A stretch of DNA of 64,000 nucleotides from Pictodentalium vernedei. Its lineage: Eukaryota; Mollusca; Scaphopoda; Dentaliida; Dentaliidae. Location: positions 178,512,927-178,576,926 of the forward strand of contig CM062295.1 of assembly GCA_031216915.1 (NCBI GenBank), written 5' to 3'. Under the pieces are notes generated by a model. That model was not told the origin of the DNA and did no database searches. It worked only from the letters and a program-made list of their open reading frames with translations. Each line of letters opens with the position of its first letter. Position 1 is the stretch's first letter. Positions 1-13,091 of the stretch are shown here, piece by piece. The position numbers and the translations under genes are program-made.

Positions 1-430
1 TGAAAGTACGCATCCTTTAGATCCATGCTTGCCACATAGTCGTTCACTTGAATGCTCACTCTTACCGACCGAATGGTCTCCATATAGAATTTTTGAGCCA
101 CGATAAGCCTGTTTATCCAGCTCAAGTCTATTAGCGGTCGGAACGAGCCATCTGGCTTTGAAATGGGGAACAGGTGACTGTAGAAACCCTGAGAATCTTG
201 ATTCTCAACGACCTCTATTGCTTCCTTTAATAAGAGAGCCTGTACCTTTGCTAGGAGAGACTCTCTTTTGAAAGGATCCGACGGAAGATTTGTCCAAAGT
301 GGGCATCTTGTTTGTGGGGGTTTCGCTCGGAATGATAGCCGTAGGCCGTCCGAGACTACACATCTCACCCACTGAACTTCCGTGACTGCTATCCAGTTTC
401 TCGCGAAGTTTGATAGCCTTCTGCCAACTG
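1..430 (-). pseudogene. DIRS reverse transcriptase N-terminal fragment (element F)
   Basis: The minus strand reads fragments matching the RT of element C, including METIRSVR and a MDLKDAYF-like stretch that covers the first catalytic aspartate region. The part upstream of it resembles the FYSHLFLV-KPDGSFR segment of C. The frame is broken, and the catalytic YLDD motif would lie left of the window. This is a decayed piece of a retroelement polymerase, not a host gene. Confidence 0.65.
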
Positions 431-439
431 GCATGCAAT

Positions 440-2090
440 AGAGGTCTTGAACATCACCTGTATGACCTGCCAGGCTTACGGGAGGAGAAACTACATCCAC
501 CCCATGAAGAATCTCATCCCGTTGGCCTAGAGGCGTCTGACCGATAGTCCCGATCAGACCTACGCCCCTTTCCCGAGTCGCTATATTGATGACCTCCAGA
601 GTAATTGTAGAAGAGTTTCTTGTACCATCATGAGAAGTTCCCTTTTGACGTTTTAGACTTGGAACATCCTCCTTTACTCTTGTCTGCTGAAGCAGGTTGC
701 TGAGACACCGACTTCAATAGCAGAGCACTTGACGCTTTCTTAGTAGCCTGTTCACAGACTAACGAAAGCTTGTCGTCAAAAATAGTATGTCCAGAGACCG
801 GAGCGACGCGGAGAGAGCTTTTCACCTTGTCATCTATAAGTGATGATGACACAAGGGCAGCATCACATCTGATTAACTCCAGATTAGCCACTGTTAGGGC
901 GGAGTTATACGTGGTATACATAATTGCCTTGGAAAGAACTCTAAGAGAGGTACGAACCTCCTTAATTTCTTTCCCATTGAGACGTTGCGCCATAGCTCTG
1001 ATAAAGTGATCTGGGTAGGACATTGCATCCAAATTCGCTCTATTTTATGAAATTGTCGTTTCTATGACGTCTGAGCGAATAGTGAATGATGCAGGTAAGG
1101 ATACATCTAGATCCCCGGCCTGCTCATCCAAATGCACAGGAGCTCTCTGAACATCTCCAACCATTTTAAATGAACGTGGGCGAAGAAACGGTATGTTTAT
1201 GGAAGATGTAGATAAGAAACCGCCTTTTTTCCTCAAACTCGAGAGGTTGAATACAGTGTCGTCTACATGGCCGAAGGCCTGCAAACCTGCTTAGACTGAA
1301 CTGGAAAAGAAAGAACTTCTTCCTTTCTCCGAAAAAAGTCTGCGTCGGGTAGCTAGGATGCGGTCGTGTGTGCTTTATATTTGAAGCGGAAGAAGCTGTG
1401 ACTGTAGCCGAGGCCAGCTGCAATCTAGACAGAGCGTCCCGAATGGCAGGTGTGGACATATGCTCCGGCCCACACTAGTTCTTCACCACAACGTCTGGCC
1501 CCAGATGTTGCTGGGATAGAGAGGGACCTCTCCCGCTCACGGCCCTGTCAGATCTCTTACCAAAACACTTGCTGGCTTCTTCCCTAGTTCTGTCGTCGCT
1601 GGGTGAGAATGTTTAGATTTTAAGGTGCTCGCTCTACCCACTACACTTCCTTCGACCGCAACGGACATACCCGGCATCACAGCTCCCACGGACGGAGTAA
1701 CTGCTTCACCGGTCAAGCTAGTTACTGGCAAAGGATTGAAACCACGGCCAGAGGCTTTATCCCTTGCCTTATATTTAGGAGCACCTTAGCAGCTAGCTCT
1801 GTTTGCTCATCAGAGTGCGATGACAGGTAGCACACATTTGGTAGGTGTCACATAACCATCACCATGTTCTTGTTCCTCTGAAAATGAAACTGAGAAACTT
1901 GAATAACTCTGCGGCGAGAGAACTGGCATTGGCCTCTCACCGCTAACAACATATTGTGACACCTGCGTCCAACGTTTGTCATCCCAATCAACAGATGTGG
2001 GACAAGAATTTGTGGGAGAACATCGACTATAAGCAAGGCAACAAGAAGCATGTAAATTTCAGGAAGACTTCCTCGCCTTGCATTTTGAGC
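440..2090 (-). pseudogene. DIRS Gag pseudogene (element F)
   Basis: The minus strand contains Gag blocks in the same order as in element C. The longest open piece (1032-628) carries AMAQRLNGKE, NLELIRCDAAL and DDKVKSSLRVAPVSG, matching Gag residues about 465-555 of C. Near 2085-1930 a Cys-rich N-terminal module starting MKAYCSKC is followed in the same frame by a VVSGERPMPVLSPQ-like segment. That shows the module and the Gag body were once one reading frame. There is an internal stop in the module and several frameshifts. The RNA-level palindrome pair described under findings lies near 1487-1540. Confidence 0.7.
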
Positions 2091-2095
2091 AATAA

Positions 2096-2817
2096 GCTTT
2101 CATAATTAATAAAACAAAGTCAATTGAACTCCCACCAACTCCACAATAAATATATGATAAAGATACATAATTAATCAACAATCAAAATACAAATCAAAAA
2201 ATTAATTTCCAAAAATCATTCGAAAAAATTTTGACAAAAGCCCAAGTTCCCAAAGGGAACATGAAGAGCCCAAGGGTATCCCGATAGAGCCTAAGTGTGG
2301 ACAAAAATCCAAAAATTATTGCTACGCTACCGGAATATTAAAACATGTATCTTACAACAATCCTACAGTAATAATAAATAGATACTACATATATTTTAAG
2401 GACATTGCCAATGTAAACAACGTCAAGGAAAAAACTGGAAACAAGACCTCAGGGTCTGAATAAAAAAGCCCAAAGTCAGTAACAGATTTTAAAGCTACCC
2501 AATGTAAAGCAAGATCTTCAGATGAAGAAAAAACGATACATCGGATAGAAGATGCATGACCCAAACTACCCAACACCCCGAGGGTGAGGACATAACCATG
2601 GGGATAAACAGAATAAACATTCTGTAATACACGTTAAACTCCCAAGAAATTTAATACATAATTTCAATAAAAATAAGCCAAAAGCTTGGGAGTTTAACAG
2701 GAGGGCTTCAAGGAAGGATAGGGAAGGAACACTCAAACAGTGGATAAATCATTAGCAAGAATGATGACATCAGGACCATGTCCCAAAATTGGGAAACATG
2801 AAATAATTTTGATAAAA
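2096..2817 (-). other. 5' UTR of DIRS element F
   Basis: AT-rich non-coding stretch between the Gag start and the insertion point of element A. It is colinear with 24170-24890 in element H, sharing blocks such as the paired 'cccaag...aagtgtgg' and 'gtgaggacataaccatggg'. I see no gene here. Confidence 0.6.
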
Positions 2818-3119
2818 GTTAAAAAATTTATAGTAATTTATATATTTTTTATACTTACCAATGACCCAGACATAGCTGGTGCTAACTCTTAAAATATAGG
2901 GCCAAACACAAATTTTGCTCCCCAATCCCCAAAATTTGCATCTAAAACCAAAGAAAACATGTCCTGAATGGCCCTCCACAATTCACCTCTACTGCGCATG
3001 CGCAGTGTCAAGCACGTTCCGAAATTGGCACCATTAATCATTCTTATAACCAGTGCCTGGTAAGCGCTATGTACTCAGCGGGGAGGAAAGAGTTCCCAAC
3101 TCCTGGGAGGGCCATCCCC

Positions 3120-3211
3120 GTCTGGGTCATTGGTAAGTATAAAAAATATATAAATTACTATAAATTTTTTAACATTTTTATACTGTACCAATGACCCAGA
3201 CATAGCTGAAT
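3120..3211. repeat. Internal complementary region of DIRS A
   Basis: The first part (to 3173) is the reverse complement of the element's own left end. The second part (from 3174) is the reverse complement of its right end. They join as AAC|ATT. This fused complement of both termini is the hallmark of DIRS1-type elements, where it is thought to template the circle junction. Confidence 0.85.
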
Positions 3212-3316
3212 AGTAAAAAGGCTGGAGGGCCAAGGACATAGAGCAAGTTGGAATACGCTCAATTATATAAAAAAGAGTCATCCCCTCTAGGGAAAAAGAA
3301 GTATTAGGCCTTACAT

Positions 3317-3351
3317 GTATCTTTCTTATTTATGATAAATTAGAAAGATAC
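3317..3351 (-). ncRNA. 3' UTR stem-loop of DIRS A
   Basis: GTATCTTTCT at 3317-3326 pairs perfectly with AGAAAGATAC at 3342-3351 across a 15-nt AT-rich loop. The same stem sits at the same place in B, C, E and H. Both arms are two bases shorter in family II. Confidence 0.55.
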
Positions 3352-3794
3352 AACACCTTCCAAAATTGAGCATCATACATCCATGTACTCTATTAATATC
3401 TAGTATAATCCTTATACTAATAATTTTTAAAGTAAGCCAATAATAAAGTAAGTCTAGAGAATAGAGACTCTTTATACTTCTTAAAAGTGTCTGAGGATTG
3501 TATAATAACGTCCGTTGACATGTGCTATAATCAAAGCTATACTTTAAAAACTAAGACCTGAATGAATTTTTAAAACATAAACCTCTCACTAAAAAACCAT
3601 CCCAATAACAGCTCAGAATTACTAACTCCAGAGGAGGTATCCCCTTGTTTTCATAGTAAAACAGGTGACCCAAGGGAACACCCTCCCCCCCCCCCTTTTT
3701 CTTGCCCTGGGTCAAACAGCCCAGAGCGAAGAGGGCAGCAGAACGGAGACACTGCCGAAACAGACAGCCTACCTAGCTATAGTAGCAACTGTTA

Positions 3795-4710
3795 AGTGAA
3801 TGACATTCTGAGCAGTAGATAATAGACCTAACAATAGAGGCCTCCAGAAATGTGGACTCGATATTTCTGAGATAAAAATTCATGAATGTGGATGGCTGAG
3901 CGCAATGAGCAGCCTTCAAAAATCTATAATAGCGACACTATTAGTGTAAGCCCAAGATGTAGAAGAACTCTTACTTCATGAGCCGAAATCTCAAGCACAA
4001 CTGCTGAGTCAAAGATATACGATAAGCAGTATCGATAGTTAATTGAATTCATTAGCAATAGAATGGAGCGTAACGTCCTTCTATTAGGTATCAAAGACAG
4101 AAGAAGCTTACGCCCGTAGTAATAAACAGATATCTGTTTATAAATACATAAACTCTAACCGGACAGAGTAAAGGCCTATGCCCGTATGAAGACGGAAGAA
4201 CCTTAAAAACAATAGGTTCCGGATATTTATTAGGAGCCTGACTCTTATGCAAAAATCCAACCTAAATAGTAAAGGAAGTAGTGATTCCGAAACTACGAAA
4301 GTGAGAATCATCCACCGATAGTGCATGAAGCTCACTGACTCTTCAGTAAAAGAGAAGCCAACAGAATTACTGTCTAAAAGGTCAGAATTTGAAAACTACT
4401 GTTTCCAGAGGCTCAAATGATTACTTAGCTAAAAGAACCGAAGTTAAATTCCGTATAGAAATTTAATCTAATGATTCTAAGTCTATTTATCGAAAAGTTA
4501 CTAACTGACTTAGATAAAGAGACATAAGACTCAATTGTAAACTATCATAGAGTGCATAGGTATGAGATAACAAACCTATAACCCTAATAGTAACAGGCTG
4601 CAGTAGATCTTGTCAAACAAGTATACTAGAAAGTTGCAATGACTAGTATGGAGGGATCAACAATATCAACATAGTGATCCCTACACCAACGACAGAAGAG
4701 CCTCCACTTT
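3795..4710 (-). pseudogene. Tyrosine recombinase pseudogene (element A)
   Basis: This stretch aligns base for base with the intact recombinase of element C (38694-37741) but carries many small indels and stops, so no frame longer than about 65 codons remains. The N-terminal segment is still recognisable near 4700 (KWRLF, RWCRDHYVDIVDPSI). The host-like flanks and the poly-C tract just beyond it (3685-3695) are conserved. It cannot encode an active enzyme. Confidence 0.7.
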
Positions 4711-5703
4711 AGCCGCATAGTATAGCGAAGAAGAGGTTCTCCTACAGAAAGAATTCGCATCCAAAGCTCGTACAGTACAATGCTTACAATGCAAAAAGGA
4801 CCACACAACGGAATACGGGAAGGTTGAGACCTTGCGGTTGTGATGAAGATGACACGATTTTTCCCAGCGAAAAAAGATCCTCTCATGGAGGAAGTTTTCG
4901 CGTTAAGCCGCACAGTAGACCTCAGAGTAAATTTACCGACGGTGTCTGTGAAGACAGAGATGCTATCAACAGAAAAGTATTGTGGTTGTTTATCTTAGCA
5001 ATACTTGCTGAAACGACAGCGCAGGAGGATACGCATATCCTATCATTCCGTTCTATTAGATCAATAGAGCGTAAACAACATAAGCTCAGAGATCCGGACA
5101 TGTAAACACATACGTCTGCAATTGATTAGCAAGTTGTGTCGTAAATAAATTATCATTGGGCGCTCCCATTGATAGCAAATCTGATAGAATACTTGTTTGT
5201 TGAGAGTCTATTCTGACGGCAACAAGCGACCCATAAGTGAAAGGGAGTCCGGTAATACGATCAGACGACTCGGAATATGACGGACCAAAGCAGAACTTGG
5301 TGTACTATAACAAACAGAAGGATTCTTTCCATTAAATTGAATAACGGAAACGAATGAGTGCCTCCCTGGTTCCGGAGATATGCCACTACTGTCGTATTAT
5401 CGGACAGGATTGGACATGCGAATCTGAATAATGTTCATCCAATGACATAAAGCAAGCCTAAAAAACATTATTCCGTGGAAGATAAGTGCTTGCCTAGAGA
5501 CTGCGGAACCCAAAGACCCTGGCACTTCGAATCCGTTGGGATCAATATTGCATCCCAACCTGTTTGACTGGCAACCGTCATAATTATAAAACTCGGATCC
5601 GGCAACTGCAGTGGCACTCTCTGAGTCAACCACCGGATGTTTGCCCCAGTCTGAATCTCTTGCTACACTGGATAGACAAGAGAACGTGTAAATCGAGCAA
5701 TTC
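4711..5703 (-). pseudogene. RNase H / overlapping-frame remnant (element A)
   Basis: Homologous to 38700-39690 of element C, i.e. the RNase H domain and the region downstream of it. The open piece 5705-5397 reads in the overlapping frame, not the RNase H frame (ARDSDWGKHPVVDSESATAV). At about 5703 the homology jumps directly to the Gag C-terminus, so the reverse transcriptase domain (about 1.3 kb in C) is deleted. Confidence 0.65.
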
Positions 5704-8600
5704 ATGGATTGCTGAAAAGTTGCCGTCGAAGAGAAGCTTCTAAGACCGAAGCGACTCTGAGAGAGTTCTTCACCTTACCATCCACACGTGTGGATGTAGC
5801 TAGGGCTGCATCACGTCTAACCAACTCCAGGTAGCCACTGAAGGGCGGAGTTATACGTGAACAAACCACTGCCCTCAAAAGAAATCACATTGAGGATCAT
5901 ATCCCGGAATTCTTTCTCTTGAAAACGTAATGATAACGCCTCAGTAAGGTGGATTACGTATGATAAAGCGTCTAAGTTAAGTCTATTAGACATCATTGTC
6001 GTTTCCAACATTGTGGTTGGAAAAGACATAAACGGTGAAAAAGATAATTTGCAGTCTTTAACCACGCCGTCTAGATGCATATTTACTCTCGGTATGCCCT
6101 GTTCTGCCAAAATAACTTATTCCTATAAATGATAAAAGGCAGAATTGAGCATTGCGGACAAGAAACTAAACTATCATGCTTGGTAGCAAGCTTATATATA
6201 TATATAGCGTTGATAAATAATACACATGTTCTAATGACATTATTGGACTGTGTCGGTAAGTCAGGGACAATGTCCCTGAACCGATCGAAAAATTCCGTGT
6301 CCAATGACGCTATAAGTCTCTTATCCAACATGGCAGCAATGTAGTCCGAAGGAACAACCACTGGAAGATAATGCCGGAAGAAATGTATGGCAGCTTCCGA
6401 TGTTCCGAAAGGGAAAACTCGAAATCGTCCGAATCCCTTTCGCCATCCTGTCGGACCCTATAAAGCGTTCGGTCGTCCGAACCTAATGCAACCGCGGACC
6501 GCACCGACCCAGCGCCGTCGGATAATTCCTGATCCGACCGAAAAACTGTCGATTGCTGGGATGCTGCGAAAAACTGTGCTAACTTGGATAGCACGTCCGT
6601 CACTGAGGCCTGTGGAGAAGCGGTCTTACGATGCATTGCCGCTGGAAGCTCCGTGATCGTTACCCCGTGCATACTACTATTATGCGAGCGAACGGAGTGC
6701 ATAGGCCTCGTGTCCCTTGGCTACCGGATGGCGTGACCTGTTCGCCGTGGAATCACTGAATGACGAAACTGGTCGGATACTCGAGGTCACGTAGCCAATG
6801 TGCGGTCGTGTGCACTGCTGTGAGGATGAGGAAGCATTATCGACAGTCTCTCGGACTGTCAATATAACGGAGCGTCCCGAGCGGCGGACATATGCTCCGA
6901 ATGTAAAATATCTGAACCACAACATGCGGTCCCCTATGTTGTTGGACGAGAGAGGGACCTCTCTCGCTCACAGCCCGGACGGACCTGGACGAGCCAGGAA
7001 CCGGACTAACAGGCTTCCTCCGATCTGTCCTCAATCCGCCGTCACTGGGTGAGTACTAAAGTTATTATAGTGCTCGCATCACCCAAATCTCCTTCCTGGA
7101 CCGCAACGGACGAACCCGGCAGCTGAACCATTCGATGAATGTACGCTACACCGGGTGAGCTAGCGAATGTCACTCCGTCGATCCTACAAGGGACCTCTTA
7201 GGCGATAGACATAATCCATGAGCACTTATTGCCGCTAGCTCTTCATTAACTATGACGATAGTGGCACACTTTTTGAAAGACATCTCCGTAACTTTGCGAA
7301 CAAGAAACTAGAAATGCTTGGTAATAGCAAGCATATAATAATAAATATATAGCGTCGTTCAATAATTCGAAAGTTTGTGTGACATTATTGGACTATGTCG
7401 GAACTGAGGGACGATGTCCCTGAACCGAACCAAACATTTCTAAGTCCACCGACGCTATCAGTTTCTTATCCGGCATCGCAGCATTCTGGTCCGACGAAAG
7501 AACCTGTAGAAGATCAAGTCAGATGACATAGACAACAGCATATGTTGATCCGAAAGGGAAAGCTCGAAATCCTCCGAATCCCTTACGGTATCCCGTCGGA
7601 CCGGATGAAATTTTCGGACGTCCGTACCCGCTTCCGCGGAGCGTCCCGACCCAGCATCGTCGGATAATACATTATGCGACTGAATCAGTTGTTGCTGGGA
7701 TGCTGCGATAAGCTGTGCTATTTAGGATAGCGCGTCCGTCCTCGAGGCCTGTGCAGTAGCGGTCTTACGATGCATTGCCGCCGAAAGCTCCGTGTACGTT
7801 GACTCCCGCACACTTTCCTATGCGAACATCCGGAGTCTGCAGGCCTCGTGTCCCTGGCTACCGGATGGTGTGACCTGGTCGCCGATGATTCTCTGACTGG
7901 CGAAGCTGACTGGATATCCGAGGTCACGTAGCCAAGAGCAGTCGTGTGCGCTACCAAGAGAATGAGGAAGCCTTATTGACAGTCTCTCCGGACTGACTAT
8001 ATGTCGGAGCGTCCCGAGCGGCGGACGTATGCTCCGAATGCGAAACATTTTGTACCACAACATGTTGTTGTACGAGAGAGGGGCCTCTCTCGCTCGCCGT
8101 CCGGATGGACCTGAACGAGCTAGGAACCAGACAAAAGGCTTCCTCCGTTCTCCCTCTAATCCGCCGTCACTGGGTGTGCATTTGGTTGATTTATAGTGCT
8201 CGCATCACCCCAAAACTCCTTCTAGACCGCAACGGACAAACCCGGCTGCCGAACCATTCGATGAATGGACGCTACACCGGGCGAGCTAGCAATTGGCGTA
8301 TTTATATGAGCACTTGTCCGCTAGCCCTTCATTAATTGTGACGACGGAGGCACACTGGTGGAAGACATCACGGATACATCACCCTAATCTTGATCGTCTG
8401 AAATAGAAATTGATAAAGTAGAGTGACCCTGCGGGGAAAGGACCGGAATGTCCAATTCCCCACTAACATACCGTGACATACACTTCCCATGTTGTCATCT
8501 AAATCATCACATACAGAACAGGAGTTAGTGCGAGTACACTGACTACATATAGAATGATTATAAAAGTCAGAGGAAGACTTCCTCTTATTACAATTGATCA
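5704..8600 (-). pseudogene. Partially duplicated Gag pseudogene (element A)
   Basis: Two tandem segments match Gag of element C. The proximal one (5704 to about 7290) runs from the Gag C-terminal third to the N-terminus. The distal one (about 7291 to 8390) starts again at the position equivalent to 41447 in C and runs through the N-terminus. The Cys-rich N-terminal module follows at 8658-8480 (KSSSDFYNHSICSQC). Both copies keep the SEQH-, EFF-RFRDI- and RGPSLVQQH-type blocks but are frameshifted. B has the same duplication with the same junctions. Confidence 0.7.
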
Positions 8601-9533
8601 AAATCTTTTCAATGTGAAAAGAAAACAAAGTCCTGGTACTCGCACCAACCCCTGACAATCAAAATACATAATAATAATATGATCCATTAACATAGAAAAA
8701 ATAATTGAAATCAAAATAATTTGAAAAAATATTTTTTCAGAACAGCCCAAGTTTCTTAAAAGTAACGTTGAGCCCCAATGGATCCCAAGCCTAAGTGTGG
8801 ACAAAAATTTTAAAAATATTTTAAACAATTTATGCAACACTTACGAACAATAATAATGTATCTAGTTATGATTAAATTAACATCAAGATATTATTTTCAA
8901 GAAATCCCCCCCTCACACAGAGGGCTGTTGTAAATGTAAACAATAAGTGTAAAAACACTAAAATAAGACTCCAGGCACCCAGGCCCGAAATCAGTTACCA
9001 ATAATACACTATCTGATGCAAAACAGAGACTTCCAGGGAAGAAACTGCAGAACATCAGATGGTAGATGCAGAACACAACGCCTAACCACCCATGGGTGAA
9101 GACGTAAAGAACAGAATTCATTCTGTTATTCAGCTAAAACTCCCAAGAAATTTTAGTAATAATAATTACAGAAAATATGCCAAAAGCATGGGAGAATAGC
9201 AAGAGGGGACTTAAAGGAAAGGGAGAGAGGAAAACACTGAAAAATCAGTGTAACTTGATAACAAGAATGACAACAAAATGGCTGCTGCCTCGAAAATAGG
9301 TAACTTAACATAATTTCATTAAAAAATTTTAAGTTACAGCCCTGATAATTTTCTGTCACACATATTTCCTCTCCTCCTTCTATATCCTCCTTAGAATCAC
9401 CATTTCACTAATATTTATGTGTCTGGCATCATTTAAACTGAGATTTACAAGCACAAAGATCAGTCAGATGTTAACTGATGAAGGGCCAAACTAAGAATGA
9501 TTAATGGCGCCAATTTCGGAACGTCCTTGACAC

Positions 9534-9545
9534 TGCGCATGCGCA
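9534..9545. promoter_or_regulatory. NRF1-type palindrome in the 5' ITR of DIRS A
   Basis: TGCGCATGCGCA is a perfect match to the known NRF1 (alpha-Pal) consensus. It lies in the terminal repeat upstream of Gag, where DIRS promoters are expected. The second copy in the other ITR of A is at 2993-3004. Confidence 0.5.
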
Positions 9546-10067
9546 GTAGAGGTGAAGTGTGGAGGGCCATTCAGGACATGTTTTCTTTGGTTTTAGATGC
9601 AAATTTTGGGGATTGGGGGGCAAAATTTGTGTTTGGCCCTATATTTTAAGAGTTAGCACCAGCTATGTCTGGGTCATTGGTACAGTATAAAAATATTATG
9701 AAGTTACAGCCCTGAATGTTCCTAACCACTGTTGTTCACTTCCATCATCCAATTATGTCCTTGGATCCACCAATTTTACCATTGATTTGTGTCTGGCATT
9801 CTCAAAAATGAAATTTAAAAGCACAGATGTCAGTTCATTGTTGCTGATTTTAGGGCCAAACAAAGAATGATGGTTTGCGCCAATTTTGATGTCTTCCTGG
9901 ATAATGCGCATGCACAGATCTGAAAAGTATGAAAGACCAGATAGGACATCAATTTTTCGGTTTTGCATGCAAATTTTGGGGATTGGGGGGCAAAATTTAT
10001 GTTTGGCCCTGGATTAATTTTTGAGTTAGCACCAGCTAGTCTGGGCCATTGGTTGTTGTATAAAAAT

Positions 10068-10729
10068 ACAATGCATCCGGTAGGAGATGCAAGACAATAA
10101 CGGCCCAACACCCCTAGGGTGAGGACATAACCATGGGGATAAACAGAATAAACCTTCTGTACAACACGTTAAACTCCCAAGAAATTTGATAAAAAAATTC
10201 AATAAAAAACAGCCAGAAAGCTTAGAAGTTTAACCGGAGGGTTCAAGGAAGGATAGAAAAGGAACACAAAATAAACAGTTGGTGAATCATTAGCAAAACT
10301 AATGACGTCAAGGCGTATATCCCGAAATTAGGTAACATGAAATAATTTTCATATTATTTAAAAGTTACAGCCCTGAACATCTCAAACCACCGTTGTTCAC
10401 TTCCATCATCCATTTACAGCCTTGAATCCACCATATACTTCATTGATTTGTGTCTGGCATCCACAAAAGAAAGAATTAAAGCACAGATGTCAGTTGAGAT
10501 GTTTACTGACTTAGGGCCAAACAAAGAATGATGTTTGCATCAATTCCGGTCTCTTCCTGAGTACTGCACCTGTGCAGGTAGTAAAAGTATGGAGGGCCAG
10601 ATATCACTTTTAATTTTCGGTATTGTATGCAAATTTTGGGGATTGGAAGGTTCAAAATTTGTGGTTGGCCCTTGATAAATATTGAGTTTGCACCAGCTTA
10701 GTCTGGGCCATTGGTTGTAGTATAAAAAT
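10068..10729 (-). mobile_element. DIRS element G (family II), 5'-terminal remnant
   Basis: It starts mid-UTR at the sequence equivalent to 24607 in element H and continues through the UTR and right ITR. It ends GGCCATTGGTTGTAGTA then TAAAAAT at 10729. Element F is inserted into it, so the rest of G lies left of the window. Confidence 0.75.
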
Positions 10730-13091
10730 ATAGCCTATGGCACCTTACGTTTGTGATTGTAAACTTGATCTAAACTTTTACTCAGAACTCCCTGGTAGCT
10801 AAGAGAAGCAGAGTATTACAAGGTCCATCAATGAATGTTGTAAAAGATTCAGCTGGATAAGTTTGCCGCCCAGCTACACCCCCCCCTCCCCCCCCCTCCC
10901 AAAATGTCCTCCAATACAACTTGGTGTAGGCATATAGGCCTACTTTGCCCCGAGTTTCGGTTAAAAGTGAAAATGAAATCATATAGGCTTAATTTTTTTT
11001 TTTAAATCCAGAAAGTGATGGCCCAATTGCTAGGCAGATTCAATTATTTTTAAAAAATTATTTCCTGAAAAACATGTCTGTAGGCTCTTAACTGGAACGA
11101 GCTCGGCCCAATAAGAGCTCACGACCTGAGCTATAAGTTCATGCAAAAAAAAGATTTTTTCCAGTCGGACTTGGTTGGGCTTATTACAGATCTACCATGC
11201 CATTGAATGCAGCCAAGGGTTAACTAATACTTAAATGATTAAAACTACCTCAATTTTCAAGTGGGGGTTAGGCAAAAATAAATTTGTATCTGAATTGATC
11301 CCCCTCCCCTCCCTCGTGCGGGTGTTGATAGAAATATTACTGTTAATTGGTAAAATTATTATAAAAAATAAACAAATAAAAAGACAGCCATGTCCATCAG
11401 TGATATCCAAATTACTTCAAAGAGAAGTTACAACATCAGAAATCGGTCAAAAGCCAATTTTACGGTTGGACGTTCTCTCACCACAAAGTCGGCCATTTGG
11501 GGTGAATCGATATTCTGATCGTACATGCATTTCTGAGTTAAATGGTTGAAGAAAAGTGCATTCGAATGTAAGAAAAACAGTGACAGTACTTTTTGACATT
11601 TATTCATCAATATCATATGAAAGAACATACCAGAAAGTGTGTCTTTTTAAATACAAGGGCATTATTTTTCACAACTTCCAAAACAACACGTGTATGAGAA
11701 ATCAGACATTTTATCGTTTGAATGCTTTGCACTCTGCACAGTTTGCCCCTGCATTAAAGTAACATAACTTAGTATTTAGGTCTACAGACTTTGAAACGAA
11801 TTCTTGAGGTGTTCAAGCTGAAGTATGCCTCCATTGTACTGTACGCTTTTTTCACAAAACCTGAGCACACTATGTGAGTGGAAATTCCACTACAAGAGTG
11901 GTTTTGTCATAATCAACCAATACTTACCCCTCTTCTAATCCCAGCCACTCAGTGCGTACTAAAGGCAAATTATGGCAATTATGAATCATACATGTACAGT
12001 GGAGTACCGCTAATGTCGGTGGTTCACGTCACAGTCCTGGTCCAAACCTGAAGTCTGTTTTAGGTGCGCAGCCTAGAGTCTACAGTGTGGGATGTCCAGC
12101 ATCATTGGTAGAAGATGGGAGGGGGTGGGGGGATTAACCAATAAAATTCAATGTTGTCCCTCCACCAAAAAACAGTGACTCCATGGTGGTCCCCCCCCCC
12201 CTCCACACCCCCATCCTCTGACTGTGCACCTGGTATATTTACATCCCCTCCAGGCAAATAAATAAAAGTTCTGTCAAAGAGACTTTGCACTTTCAACAAT
12301 AGTGAAGCAGGACTGATCTACAATTCCAACGAAGTGCCCCCGAACCTCCACCCGCGGGAGGGCCACACCCACCTCAGGCCTATGACCTTCGGATATGCCT
12401 GTGGCATATATCAACCTGGCTCCCCCCTCCCCTCCCCCACAAGAAGAAATCCTAGCTATACGCTTCTGGATAACAGCCTTGCTTTGAAAACATAATTAAG
12501 AAATTTAGAAACAGGCTTTTTTCTTCAACTCAAGAAATAGTTCATTGAACTTGGACAGCTGACAATTCTGACACTTATTCCCAATTAATCGACTGTGGAT
12601 AGAAAAGGCACACCTCAACATCCTTATAGAGTTAGCACATATAACTATAATTAATAATTCAGCAGTAAAAACCAGTGGCAATAATCTTTTTAATTAGACA
12701 GTCACCACAATAGGATTAGTGATCATAAGTTTAATCAAACAGCTACTGATTATTGTATAAACCTTATGTTATTCTTAGTAGCCTATTGATCTGGACGGTT
12801 TAGCTTGAATTTTACTTCATAACAGAACTGCTTGACAATAAGACTGGCAGCCAGAAACATTTGAGATGAAGAGAGAAAGATAAACTTATACCAGAACCAT
12901 GAAAATCTGTTTAATCAGAACCACAGAATACTTATAGTCTGTTTTTGATGGGGTGGGGTGGTGGAATACCCCATTACGTCCAGCCATTATGAAGCGATTC
13001 ACAATGGGGCCACCTCATATAAAAGAATTTGCCTGTACACTTATTTTGTAATCAAGAGGTGTCCAGCAACCTGGCAGTTCATAGAGATTGT
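10730..13091. other. Low-repeat intronic DNA, no gene found
   Basis: AT-rich DNA with C-rich simple runs (10877-10900, 12189-12205). I see no coding similarity in either strand. The 104-codon frame at 11235-11549 has no recognisable motif. A 26-base segment at 11161-11186 recurs in inverted orientation at 14717-14742, possibly two fragments of one repeat or termini of an old element. It probably belongs to the TTLL9 intron or flank. Confidence 0.4.

Larger units (their letters stand above)
2818..9694 (-). mobile_element. Non-autonomous DIRS element A (family I), complete ends
   Basis: It begins GTTAAAAAATTTATAG and ends ACAGTATAAAAAT, exactly like B and C. On the minus strand it has decayed Gag, RNase H and recombinase regions, but the reverse transcriptase is missing and part of Gag is present twice. 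It is inserted in the 5' UTR of element F between AAAA and ATTATG. Comparison with the unoccupied sequence in H (about 24870) shows no target-site duplication. The length is 6877 bp. Element B shares the same internal rearrangement, so A and B are copies of one defective master. Confidence 0.85.
1..10067 (-). mobile_element. DIRS element F (family II), 5' portion, interrupted by element A
   Basis: This is the 5' half of a DIRS-type retrotransposon read on the minus strand. RT remnants occupy the window start, Gag remnants follow to about 2090, then a 5' UTR to 2817. The element resumes at 9695 after element A and ends at 10067 with an inverted terminal repeat that reads GGGCCATTGGTTGTTGTA then TAAAAAT. 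Removing A restores a sequence colinear with the equivalent part of element H near 24870-24905. The 3' half (recombinase, internal complementary region) lies left of the window. F itself sits inside the 5' UTR of another element (G). Confidence 0.8.

Noticed and set aside
10068..10729. Second right end belonging to element F as a tandem ITR
   Set aside because: It resumes in mid-UTR at the position where F interrupts it, so it is a separate older element (G).
11235..11549. 104-codon frame as a possible gene
   Set aside because: No recognisable domain, no homologous copy in the window, low-complexity AT-rich surroundings and no splice context.
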